Of a stretch of 64,000 bases of DNA, positions 22,237 through 32,630 are shown piece by piece. Position 1 is the first letter of the stretch; each line of letters opens with the position of its first letter. The stretch is taken from the NCBI GenBank assembly GCA_015345905.1, contig JADDTR010000006.1:622513-686512 (forward strand), read 5' to 3'. The notes under the pieces were generated by a model. That model was not told the origin of the DNA. It did no database searches and worked only from the letters and a program-made list of their open reading frames with translations. A program made the position numbers and the translations under genes. The DNA comes from Aotearoamyces nothofagi. Lineage: Eukaryota > Ascomycota > Leotiomycetes > Leotiales > Tympanidaceae.

Positions 22237-25200
22237 ATGGAAAGTGTACACGGAATTGATGTGTCGTGGATTCATAACACCCATAGTAAAGGTAGGCATT
22301 CCGGGCGGGGTGCAAAGATCCCTCCCAGCGCGGACACAGCCGCAGAGTGCGAAGGGCTTCAGGAATACGAAGAAGGTTTCGCATCATTACGGCTTTGATA
22401 TCTGGCTAACTTGAACTTCAAAAAAATAGATACTCGTCGTCCATCTAAGACTGAGACGCCTCCAATTGCCATTCCCGACAATGCTTCGCCTTCAGCCGCA
22501 GATTCGAAGTCTTCCCCGCTTAGTCCAAAGACATCCCATAATGCAGCGATAGAGCCTGCATCAGCAGCGAGGCAAATCCCTCATCGACCTGGATTCTCGA
22601 GGACCGGGTCTACAGAAAATACGCCAACAATGCATGGAAGTATGGGGGGGAAGTCTGGGTCTCCTTCGCCTGGTACCCCACGACGGAACTCTTGGCTTTC
22701 AAGCATATCTTCTAAATTCTCATCCCTACCTGGTGCGCAGCACAATGGTATTGCTAGCCCGCCACCCAATCTAACGCCAGTGACAGACGATGAAGCTCAA
22801 CGATCCCCCCAAGGGACTGCCCCAAATAATGTCATCTTGCAGCCTGGAGCAAAGGAAGAGGGTGCTGGACCATACATTCCCGCTCCCCCCAAATCGGGAC
22901 AAGGAAATTTCCTGCAAAGTGCATTCCGTAGGCTGTCGTCGTCATCTTCGGGCCAGTTGTCTGGCGGACATAAAGGGCCTCAGCATGGTCTATGTGAACG
23001 GAAAGTGCTCAACGTTGACCCCCGCCGCGAACATTGTCGCGTCCCGGAGCTTGACGAAAACAAACTACGAAGAGTAGCCTTTTGTGTGGACGTTGAAATC
23101 GCTGGTGGTCCTCGTTATGTCGATGAAGAACCTGACGAGCGAAAAAAGGAGCATAAGCAGAAGGAAAAGCTGGCTGAAAAGGGCGAAGGAGAGGCCTTGA
23201 AGCATCCTGATGATGCTAAACAAGCAAAGGAGAGGAATGGTATAGTGAAGACGACTGCCGAAGAACTGCCGCAGAAACCCGATAAAGACGCATCACAAAT
23301 CCAAGCCGGTGTTACAGGAGAAGAGCCACACGAAAAGGATACGACTAAGAAAAAAGAGAAAAAGAAACGAAGCGAAGAGGAACGGAAAGCAAGGAAAGAA
23401 AAGAAACGGAAGCTGGCAGAGGCGAACGGCATTGTACCCGTTGAGCTAGTAAGAGATGGGAGTGATGATTCGCTGGTTACACCTCCAGGTACGGGTGAAG
23501 TGACTCCCACAACAAGAGCCTCCCCAACTACGGATCCTGTAAGAATATATAGGAGATGCTGTCAACTTCGGGAAACACCAATCTTAAAGAAGATTACAGA
23601 ACAACTTTTGTCGCTGTCAAATTGCGGGATCGAAAGGGCAGGTGTGGTTAGCCATCTCGACCTATCTGGCTATTGGTTACAATTACCAGACCTGGTCACT
23701 TTGGGTGACTACCTCGCTGTTGTACCAGTTAAGGAATTAATTCTGGAAAACTGCGGCTTGACCGATGAAGGAGTTCGTGTTATACTTGCTGGTCTTCTAG
23801 CTGCGAAGTCTCCAGGGCTGCCAGGGCGTAAGAAGGCTAAATTGGAGAGCGGCGAAATACAGCACCACGGTGTCGTGCAGCGTGTCGTCTTCAAGAACAA
23901 CCCGAAAATTGGCCGCGACGGCTGGCGCTATATATCCCTCTTTATACACATGTCCAGGTCACTAAAGTCAATGGATCTGTCCATGATCCCATTTCCACAA
24001 GCTCTTTCACCTACACATAGCCACGAAGATAACCATTTGAGGCGGACGACGAGTAATATTAGCGCGATGATTCCTGAACACCACCATTTGAAGCGGTCGA
24101 GTACTATTAGCGCGATGATTCCTGAACACCACCATTTGAAGCGGCCGAGTACTGTTGGCGTACCGATTCCTGAAAACCACCCCTCGAAGCGGACGACGAA
24201 TACTGTTAGCACATCGTGTCCCGAATTAGAGACGTCACACATCTTATCAAAAGCTCTAGGTGAAAGATTAGGAGGAAATGAATTTGAGTTACTCAACATT
24301 GCAGAGACAGGCATCAACGCCGAGCAACTTGGTACACTCATTGATGGGGCTTGTAAGTCTGGTTTACGTCGGCTCGGTCTTGCAGGCAATCAGATAACAG
24401 CTGAGGGTATGGTGCACATTTCCCGGTATTTAAAAGAAGGGAAATGTGAAGGATTAGATCTGGGTGGTAACGATATGAAGGACGAATTGGAAGTCATTGC
24501 AGATTCGCTTGATGAAAATCATCCATTATGGGCCCTAAGCTTGGCAAACTGCGACTTGACCCCTGATTCGCTGTGGAAGCTGTTTCCTGCTCTGGCAAAG
24601 CTGAAAAACTTCCGATTTATTGATTTATCTCATAACCAGGAGTTGTTCGCGCTACGACCTAGTGCACTACCATTACTTCGCAGGTATGTATATTTTCAGT
24701 ACCATCTCTCAAAATGTTACGATGCTAATCCAGCAACAGATATCTACCAAGACTATCGATGCTGAAACGAATCCATCTCACAGATGTTTCAATGAGCGCG
24801 GATCAAGCCATTGCGCTAGCTGAGATTTTACCTGAGACTCCAAATCTGGCTCATGTCAATATTATGGAGAATCCATTACTTTCAGCACTGGCAAATGCAA
24901 CAGATGAGGCAGATCAAGAAGAGGCTTGCGCATTGTATGCCTCGCTTATGGCAGCAGTACGAGTATCAAAAACATTAGTATGTATAGACATAGATGTACC
25001 AAGCCCGGATAGTAGCGAGATCGTCAAGGCACTAGCAAAACAGGTTGTTGCATATTGTCTTAGGAATATGGATCATGGTACGGCGGGGGATATCGATGAC
25101 GCATCGACTACAACAACCTCTAGTCATGAAATTGAAATTCCTGATGTCCTGCTTCATCTTGTTGGTCATCTCGAGGGCTCTTCAGACGACGACGATGGTG

Positions 25201-26154
25201 AACCAGCTCCTGACGAAGACTACGTTATTGGTGGTAGTGGTGTGGTAAAGGCATTAGGGATCTGTTTGAAGCACCGAACCAATGATTCTAGAAGGCCTTC
25301 CGGAGATCGTACCTATTCTGGTATACCAGAAACTGGAAGGAATTCCCCGAGGCCTCCAGTATCAGGTGGCAAAGCAAAAAATATGTCAAAGAATCTACTT
25401 AACAGTGCCAGGAAAATCAGAGCGCGGTTGCAACCAGCTCTCATGAAAGAGGCTGGGGCCAGCAACCCACAGGCTTATAGTAAGTCACATCGTTCTTCAA
25501 TAATAAGTTCGTACTAACTATTACCTAGATCGACTCTTGTTCCTAGACAAGACACTCTTGGGTATGATAAACCGGTTCGAGGACGAGTATCCGGAAACGC
25601 GCGTACCCTCAGCTGTTGTCTCTGCGCCATTTCCTGATGTATCAAATGCAAGTCCTACTAGGTCATCCATTCTATCGGGCATGGGCGATCACCATAGTGT
25701 TGATGACCACTCTATGGCCGACGAAGAGGAAGATGTTCTTAGCCTTAAACCCCCATTGTCTAGAAATAATTCCGACGTGTCTCTCGCCTCGAAAGCCCTT
25801 TCACAGGAAGAAGGCCGAATGCATCGTTTCAGCCAAAAATTCCGTCGCGATATCCTGAAGCAAGAGATGACACCTCAGGAAGACGGCACTACAGGAAAAG
25901 AGCAATGGGCGCCACACTTGCAGATGCTAAGAGCTATGATCGAGGAGCTGGGTGGTGAAGAGATTAAGCGAAAGGTTGAACTGGGAGGACAGAACGCAGT
26001 GATCAAAGAACTCACTGAGGAAGCGAGCACATTACGGCAAAAGCTCATTGAACGCGATCCTGATGGATGGGAGAAGTTCAAACAAGCTCAAGAGGCCGCA
26101 CAACGAAATATTAGCGTCGCAGGTATGAACTCGCACATGAGTGCCATCGAATGA
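22237..26154 (+). CDS. Large leucine-rich-repeat protein, conserved in filamentous fungi
   Basis: Four exons: 22237-22291, 22430-24683, 24740-25479 and 25529-26154; 1224 residues. The first exon (MESVHGIDVSWIHNTHSK) is inferred from phase, a GTAGGC donor and the GGCTAAC branch before the next acceptor; it is the least certain part. Order: disordered Ser/Pro-rich region; conserved block ERKVLNVDPRREHCRVPELD and RRVAFCVDVEIAGGPRYVDEE; a Lys/Glu-rich stretch; then leucine-rich repeats of ribonuclease-inhibitor type (VKELILENCGLTDEGVRVIL, LRRLGLAGNQITAEGMVHI, LWALSLANCDLTPDSLWKL, FRFIDLSHNQ). The LRR part is interrupted by a tandem 16-residue repeat (24031-24228). The tail is acidic with a coiled coil. 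I recognise the family as an uncharacterised fungal LRR protein and assign no function. Confidence 0.82.
24031..24228 (+). repeat. In-frame minisatellite in the LRR gene
   Basis: Four consecutive units of about 48 bp encode variants of HHHLKRxSTISAMIPE. The two middle copies are nearly identical in DNA; the outer copies are more diverged. The array is in frame and lies between leucine-rich repeats. Confidence 0.85.
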
Positions 26155-27213
26155 GACGGTCAGGTCTTCGATAGCTGGACTATGAGGATTGAAGTGGAAA
26201 TATTTCCTGGAGGGAAAGACTTGATAGGATTGTACCAGTTTAACGAATTATATTCCTTTTATTTTTCGTTTTGAGAGGCAACGATGGATGTGAGGCGTTG
26301 TGGTGATTTCATGGCTTGGGCAACTTGATGGCTCCGAAGATGGGGTATGAATGGATGGAGCTACTTGCTTCGCCTTTTAGTCTTTGCCAAGGAGCATAAC
26401 AGGGTTGCGGTGTACAGTTTGGTGGGTTTTAGTCTTAATCTTTTCTTCTTCTTCTTGAGGGTAGCTGGGTGGGTCGCGAAGCGTTGGAGGGATGTGGCAT
26501 ATACAAGCGTAGCAATGGCAGGAGTATTCTGGAGAGATATTCCGATGAAATGTCCGCATGATGATGATGATGTAAAAAGTGAAAACTGGAAGAAAAGGCG
26601 AATTAACCAGGGCCTTCTGTCGATCTGTTGAACAAACCGGAACCGAATCTAGATTTCTCAGCTCGTCCAGGATCTCAAGTGGCGATCTCCCGTGGCGTAA
26701 CGTAGCGCCATATCCCCATATCGTATAACGATCACGTCCCACATGCAGACGTCCGAGATGTCTGTCCTTTTTCTTTTCCAGCTGGTCACGGCCAGGCGGT
26801 GAAGGGACTGCGGGCGGGCGGTCGATCTATCCCACGTACTGTACTATACCGACCCCCCCTTGCACCGCTCGGTCTGGTTGCTTTGCCATCGTACGACTTG
26901 TAGGACTCTGACCGAGTTTGCGCTTCGAGTGTTCCGAGATTGCCTGGCGGCCTCCTCTCTCTATTTTGCGGACTGGACGGATTCGACGTGTGGAACGGGA
27001 AACGGGCTGTAGGAGATGGGAGGATGGAGATGGGGATACGGGATACGGGAGATGCCTAGATGTAAGGAGCCCGGAGATGGGGTTACAACGGACTAGCGAA
27101 TGGCGGCGGGTTGAGATGAGATGAGATGAGGATATGGATGAGGTGGGGATGAGAGAGAGAGAGAGAGGATCGGAGAATTTCTTGTCAGAGACCCTACTAG
27201 GACTCGGAGTTTT

Positions 27214-27299
27214 GGGAGTTGGGAGTTGGGACTTGGAACTTGGGAGTTGGGAGTTGGGACTTGGAACTTGGGAGTTGGGAGTTGGGACTTGGGGCTGGG
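27214..27299 (+). repeat. 28-bp minisatellite of 7-bp subunits; G-quadruplex motif
   Basis: Unit GGGAGTT-GGGAGTT-GGGACTT-GGAACTT, repeated almost three times (27214-27241, 27242-27269, 27270 onward). The last copy ends GGGG CT GGG, so 27270-27299 contains five runs of at least three G separated by 2-4 bases, a canonical G-quadruplex pattern. Confidence 0.9.
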
Positions 27300-27730
27300 A
27301 TAGATACGTAATTGCCAAATCGGTATAGATGATAAGTCACAGGCTACAGAATGATAAGCGCCCAAGTGAAAGCAAAGCCTCGGAGCCAGCGCACCCAGCC
27401 ACGTGATGCCGACGACGGAACGAAAGTAAAAGAAAAGCGCAAGTCCAAGTCCGATCGGCTTGCGGGGTTTCTGTTTCCGAAGTCGAAGTCGAAGCCGAAG
27501 TCGAAGACACAACAGACAGGGATAAGGGGCAAAGGCGAGGGACAGAGCCAGCTGAAGCGGCAGAAGCGGCGGCGCTAGAGAGGAGCCCCCCTGCTGTGCC
27601 CTATGGGGATCGGTTGGGCTGAGCTTGGCTTTTTGGGGTTGGTTTACGGGGGGGAGGGTGAGGCTCACATCAGCTGAAAGGAAAGGGAAGGGAGGGAAAG
27701 GGAGGGGTTGGGATGGTGGATGGTGGATGG

Positions 27731-27807
27731 TTGATGGTTGATGGTTGATGGTTGATGGTTGATGGTTGATGGTTGATGGTTGATGGTTGATGGTTGATGG
27801 TTGATGA
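27731..27807 (+). repeat. Heptamer array (TTGATGG)n
   Basis: Eleven near-perfect copies of TTGATGG, preceded from about 27713 by degenerate GGATGGT units. Confidence 0.92.
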
Positions 27808-28004
27808 TCAGGATGGGATGGGATGGAATAGGAGATAGGAGATGGGTTACCTGGTAGGGTTTGATGAGGCCTGTAGAGCTGGGTTTGGGTCGGGATGAGG
27901 GGGGGGGGGGGGAGAGGAGAGGAGGAGAGGAGGATACGAGAGAGAGGTGAGAGGTGAGGGGTAGGTGAGAGGTTGAGGAGCGGGGGGGATAGGATAGATA
28001 GGAT

Positions 28005-28180
28005 AGATGATGATGGTAGTGGCGGTGATGGCAATAGCGATGATGATAGTGGTGACAGTGGTGACAGTCGTAATGATGGTAATGATGGTGATAATGATGG
28101 TAATGATAGTGATGGGAGTAATATTGATGGTAGTAATAGCGATGGTAGTCATAACAGTAACAGTGGTGATGATGGTATAT
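28005..28180 (+). repeat. Degenerate GAT/GGT trinucleotide tract
   Basis: About 175 bp of 3-bp-periodic sequence built from GAT, GGT, AGT and AAT words. It leaves frames open on both strands (Asp/Gly/Ser or Thr/Ile peptides), which explains the predicted frames here. Confidence 0.85.
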
Positions 28181-28287
28181 CTGCTGACATTGATGACACC
28201 GATGAAATCTCATCGCATATATATCTGGCGTAGCTATGCCCCGATTAGGAAATACATCCCATCTCGGCGTATCAAAAGCTCGAGACA

Positions 28288-28322
28288 GAGCAAGACGGAG
28301 CAAGACGGAGCAAGACAGAGAC
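28288..28322 (+). repeat. 10-bp tandem repeat GAGCAAGACG
   Basis: Three copies of GAGCAAGACG, the last diverging into GAGCAAGACAGAGACAGAG. Confidence 0.8.
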
Positions 28323-28405
28323 AGAGTAAGACCGGCAAAGTACCAGAGACCAACACGCAGCAGGCAAGAACTCTCGAAGCCGGCCTTGCTGTCTGATGCA
28401 TGCAT

Positions 28406-28433
28406 GTTTGTACTGTACCGTACTTGTACAAAC
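28406..28433. repeat. Inverted repeat GTTTGTAC..GTACAAAC
   Basis: Perfect 8-bp arms at 28406-28413 and 28426-28433 flank a 12-base spacer that itself contains GTACCGTAC. It could form a hairpin or bind a dimeric protein; there is no further evidence. Confidence 0.7.
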
Positions 28434-28637
28434 AGGCCGTACCTTGCGGATTGCTCGGCAGGGCTGAGCTGATCTGGAGGCGGCAAGTGCTTGGCAAGTG
28501 TTGAGCAGGTGTCCAGCAAGTGTTGGACGAGGAGATGCGAGAAGATGCAGGAAGATGCAGGATTCAGCACCGAGGGGTGGAAAGATGCAGACGATGGCGT
28601 GCATCACGGGGGGTTGGGCAGCTCGTGCAGTTGCAGA

Positions 28638-28776
28638 GGCCCTGTAATTGTACACCCTGTAGGCCCTGTAGACCCTGTAGTTGTAGGCCATGTATGCCCT
28701 GTAGAACCTGTAATGTAGGCCCTGTAGGCCCTGTTGAGCCCGGTCAAGAAGCCCTGTAGACCCTGTAGACACTGTG
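28638..28776 (+). repeat. 9-bp array CCCTGTAGG/A
   Basis: About ten imperfect 9-bp units (CCCTGTAGG, CCCTGTAGA, CCCTGTAGT, CCATGTATG). Translated on the + strand it reads Pro-Cys-Arg repeats, the source of spurious frames. The same word recurs at about 44750-44793 in block 2. Confidence 0.85.
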
Positions 28777-29667
28777 GTTCCTGTCGCCCTGAAGGTCCTA
28801 TGGCCCCTATTATACATCGCTATACATCATACAACCATACATCATACAAACACGCATTCATTATATATCTACAGTCTGTACACACCAAGCAAGGTCCAGT
28901 CCAGTCCACACAGAGAAGTTGCAGTTGCGCTGTAATGCAGTACCAGGGCAAGCATAGCACTGGTCAAACCAACCACTTTACACCGTCTATACATCCTGCA
29001 TCTACAGCACAGGACTGTACATTCGACGGGAGGCACGATGTAACTTGGCCTCCATCCACCGCATCCCCATTGCCCCCTCTGCCCGCCAGTCTGCCGGTCT
29101 CAGCATAGCCAGCATCTACACCTGCACCTGCGCCTGCAGTCCGGATCTGCACCTGTGGCTATCTGGCCCTCGCCCGCCACGAGATCGAGAGGCAGCCGCC
29201 CGGCGTCTAAATCCCATCCCCATCCCATCCCATCCTGACCATCAACCGTCCGCCATCCACCATCCCAACTCCGGCAAGACGGAAAGCGAAAAAGGGGGCA
29301 ACACCTGCATTTTCCTGCAGAAACACCTGCATCTTCTTGCCCGCTGTGCCTTTTCCTACCCGAGGACACAAGCGGCCCTCCCCCCCCTCCCCCCTGCCCC
29401 TCAGCCCTCGTCTGCCGCGAAGAGGCTCACCACCTCGCCGTCGCGCGAGCTGGCGGGCTACTGCTTTGGGATATATTTCGCGATGGCCGCGCCCTGGCTG
29501 GCGCTGGGGTGCAGAGGCCGGCCGTGGCTCTCGTCTACACCTTGGACACGGGCCCGGACGGACAGCTCGACTCTTCCTTTTTTTCTTCTCGCGCTGGCTT
29601 TTCATGGCAGGGCACTAGTCATATGGCCAAATGCCCTGAATAGAGGCTTCACTAGGTGCATTGCATG

Positions 29668-29693
29668 GATAGTATAGTATAGTATAGTATAGT
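29668..29693 (+). repeat. Pentamer array (TATAG)n
   Basis: Five tandem TATAG units; the same pentamer forms larger arrays at 45936-46006 and 47516-47529. Confidence 0.85.
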
Positions 29694-29970
29694 CACATAG
29701 CATAAAATAACAGGATATCGCTGATGGCTTTGCTGTTCTGGAGCTGAAATCTCCCCCGTTCGGGCCAGGCGAGGCTACTGTGCTGTTCTGGACTGTAGAC
29801 GCTCGCGCAATCCACCAGCGCCGGCCCTTCTCTTCTCCTCCCCTCCTCCCCCTTCCCTCCCCTTCCTCTCCTCCTCCCGTGCCCGGCTCGGCCTGTTGGA
29901 TGCCAGCAAGGCGTGCAGGCAGTTGGCGAATCTGGCTGACGGAGAGTGATTGATCAATTCCTCGGTTTCC

Positions 29971-30010
29971 CTGGCTCCCTGGCTCCCTGGCTCCCTGGCT
30001 CCCTGGTTCC
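29971..30010 (+). repeat. 8-bp array (CTGGCTCC)n
   Basis: Four perfect and one variant copy of CTGGCTCC, followed by diverging CTGCCTGG. Confidence 0.9.
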
Positions 30011-30393
30011 CTGCCTGGATTGAGCGCTGTACGAAGTGGCCGTCAGTTGCGCTGGGAAGGATTCCTCTGTCCGACGGGCCGGCAACCGTCGACGATGGGT
30101 GGCGGGTGTGGACGTGGATGTGGATGTGGATGTGGGCATGGAGGGCATGGGGATGGATGATGCGTGCGCAGTTGCGCTCGGGGGCGCTTCTTTTGGTTCA
30201 TTGGCACTGCCATTGGGCTGACGCACACGCTGTTCGCCGCCGCGCGCAGTTGCTGTTGCTGCTGCGTGCATGCGACACGGCCGCAACACGGCCGCGACAT
30301 GGCCTGGACGGCGCAGCCAGACGAGACGAGCGCGTGCTACGTGACGACTTGTGACCGCGGGCGTTGGGGACGGACAGACTAGCAGGTCATCAT

Positions 30394-30463
30394 GGATGAT
30401 GGATGATGGACGATGGATGATGGGAGATGGGTGATGGGTGATGGAGTATGGATTATGGATTAT
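30394..30463 (+). repeat. Heptamer array GGATGAT and variants
   Basis: Ten consecutive 7-bp units with no break in phase: GGATGAT, GGACGAT, GGGAGAT, GGGTGAT, GGAGTAT and GGATTAT. All keep GG at positions 1-2 and AT at 6-7. Confidence 0.9.
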
Positions 30464-30613
30464 GCCCTTCGATGCGTCCGAGTCGGCAACAGATATAATG
30501 CCAGCCACGTCCTCTCGTCGACGATGCTTCGTCTCTCCTTTTGTCCTCCGTACCATCGTGTGCCTGTCTGTTCTGTTGTTGCTGTTTCATACATATCATA
30601 GAGCTACATGCTT

Positions 30614-30630
30614 GCTCTATATATATATCC
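30614..30630 (+). promoter_or_regulatory. TATA-like element upstream of the small TM protein gene
   Basis: CTCTATATATATATCC lies about 155 bp before the ATG at 30775. The spacing fits a TATA box with a 5' UTR of roughly 100-130 bases. It may also simply be a short TA microsatellite. Confidence 0.4.
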
Positions 30631-30774
30631 AGTATTCTCGAGGTCAACCACTCCTTCACGAGGCCCTCCCTCGGCCTCCTGCTCTGCCCTACGCTCCACC
30701 TTGTCCTTGCTACTATTCTGGTCTTGGCCTCGTGTTGGGGGTACTAGGTGCTTAGATCCACTGCGGCGTCCATC

Positions 30775-31275
30775 ATGCCTGTCATCCACGACCACACTCC
30801 GCCCGACCTCCCGAATCTCACGCCTTACTATATGACCAGGGCGCCCTCTTCCCTCGTCATATTCTTCTGCTGCGGTTTCATAGCTGCCGTCACAATTCTG
30901 ATCAAGATCCTCCGCGCACCACAACCCTCACATGAAGGTTCAAGCAGCACTATGTCGACACAAGCGGAGGATCAGGTAAAGGCCGAAAAGGAAGAATCGG
31001 TTTATGAGCCATCGAAAAACTACCAACCTCCTCCTCCCGTGCCTCTTGGAGATTTTCCACAGCCGACCATCGAGCTGGATGACGATGCCTCTTCGGCCAG
31101 AGAGAGCAACGACCCGACTGCGTCGACGCGGAGACGTTCCTACACCAAGGTGCAGAACGGAGTGGAAATCCGCGGCGACATCGTCGAGGCCGAGGCGTGG
31201 AAGAGACACACCAGAGTCTACGGAGGCGGCGTGTGTCAGGCCTGTCTGGAGTCGGAACAGAAAATGAAGGCTTGA
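30775..31275 (+). CDS. Small single-TM protein, uncharacterised
   Basis: One exon, 166 residues. The frame extends upstream, but the first ATG is at 30775 (MPVIHDHTPPDLP). A single hydrophobic segment (SLVIFFCCGFIAAVTILIKIL, residues ~29-49) follows a short N-terminus, predicting a membrane anchor. The rest is hydrophilic: Glu/Lys-rich, then Pro-rich (NYQPPPPVPLGDFPQP), then Ser/Arg-rich. It ends with the compact block VQNGVEIRGDIVEAEAW, then RHTRVYGGGVCQACLESE with a CxxC pair. The ordered C-terminus and codon use make it a likely real gene. I do not recognise a named family. It follows the 4.6-kb repeat block, which occupies its whole upstream region. Confidence 0.68.
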   Translation: MPVIHDHTPPDLPNLTPYYMTRAPSSLVIFFCCGFIAAVTILIKILRAPQPSHEGSSSTMSTQAEDQVKAEKEESVYEPSKNYQPPPPVPLGDFPQPTIELDDDASSARESNDPTASTRRRSYTKVQNGVEIRGDIVEAEAWKRHTRVYGGGVCQACLESEQKMKA

Positions 31276-32630
31276 TACGCAGCCGTCTCATCTCCTAGAA
31301 CCCATGGGCCTCTATACGAAATGAAAAAAAAACGACCAGGGACGGCATCACGTGCACGTAGGGCGACGACGAGAAGCCGGCGCATATATCCCAAGGGTGC
31401 ACAGGCGTTTACGGACGTGACGACTTGTCGAGATGACTGCATGACCTGGGGACGCCGCACCTGCATGTCGAACGAACCCCGACGCCGGCTTGCATTTCCT
31501 CCCACCCCGGCTGCTGTAGGGCATTGCATTCATTCAATCGGGGGGCGGGACAATAAAATTGTGCTTAATTTGTCAATGTTCGGAATCCTCGTGATCTAAT
31601 TCTTACAATAATGCAGTCTTTTCTTCTTCTTCCTTTCCTTCGCTCTCGTATCCCGGCATAGCCAACTTTAAAAAAACTACTTTCTTCGTCTTGACCGCGT
31701 GCACCTGCTGAGCTTTGGCGAGGCCGAGGGCTTTAGTGCCGTCAGCTTACGTGATCACGTGAATCGTGCTGGATATCTGGTGAATCTATTGGCATGATGA
31801 CCTCGGCCGTTTCGATGAGAGAGAGAGAGAGCGAAATCAAGCTTTGGTTTAGCTAGCCTCTGGCCTACTCCTTTCTTCCGACCTCTCACGACCAGCCTCC
31901 CTTTTTTTTTCTTCATATAAACTCAATCGATGGAATGGAATGGGATGGACTGTCTTGTATAGGCAGATACGTGCCTATACCCACCAGCAAGTGTCTGTTT
32001 TACCAATCTTATGGGGGGCCAAGCCCCCCAAACCCCCCTGTCCTCGCTGCGCTCGCTGGACCCTAGAATCCAGGCCTCGAGACAGGGAAGTCCCCATCTT
32101 CAAAGCCTCCTCCCTCATGAAACCTCCAAACCAGAATGCGTGATCAAAAACCCCCATTCCCTGCTCTAGCGTTCCCCTGAATGTTCCTCTCGGCTTTTCT
32201 ACCCTAGAAATCAGTGACTGCATGCTGCCAACTCCAATACCAGCTCCGATCCCCTCTTTTCAGATATCGTAGAATACCCGCGTGATAGATCACGCTACCT
32301 CGGCCGCTCTGGGAATAAATGGCTGCTTTGCAGTCAGTGCTTGTGACAACGTACGGAAACGAGGGAGAGCGTGGTGGTTGAGAGGAATAGGAGATGGGAG
32401 ATCTGATGTGCGGCTGTGCTTATAGAGGTGGTGTATAAGTAAGCTTGGGCGGATACAAGGTTCGGTACGCTCTAGGTATGGGATTTAAAAAGTGGATAGA
32501 TGGTATTGTAGTGCATTCGTACAACAGGAGCCCTATAACGCCTAGCTAACTGACTATAGATAAATAAAAAGCTACGCCCGACTCGAGAGACAGATTTGAG
32601 CAAAATATCAGAAATACCTCGTGGCCTTCC
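31276..32630. other. Gene-free region, convergent 3' ends
   Basis: 1.35 kb between the small TM protein gene and the T5orf172 gene. It holds a GA microsatellite (about 31820-31833), T-rich runs, and a GC-rich hairpin segment at 32013-32060. No coding frame has a recognisable domain. Confidence 0.5.
32013..32029. repeat. GGGGGGC-CAA-GCCCCCC hairpin
   Basis: A perfect 7-bp inverted repeat with a 3-base loop, followed directly by AAACCCCCC and CTCGCTGCGCTCGCTGG. The surrounding DNA is ordinary, so this 50-bp GC-rich patch stands out; it could be a relic of a dispersed repeat. Confidence 0.6.

Larger units (their letters stand above)
26155..30774. other. Gene-free, tandem-repeat-rich block 1
   Basis: 4.6 kb between the LRR gene and the small membrane-protein gene. 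All long frames here are read-throughs of repeats (Ser/Pro/Asn, Thr/Ile, Pro/Cys/Arg peptides) and none resembles a protein family. The block is made of micro- and minisatellites, most G-rich on the + strand and many with a 7-bp period. A 14-G run lies at 27899-27912. The main arrays are listed separately. Confidence 0.75.

Noticed and set aside
27093-28034. 313-codon minus-strand frame in block 1
   Set aside because: Made of repeat translations ([18 protein letters not shown]); no ATG-proximal conserved sequence.
28638-28776. Spaced repeats resembling a CRISPR array
   Set aside because: Units are 9 bp, degenerate and contiguous, with no spacers; the genome is eukaryotic.
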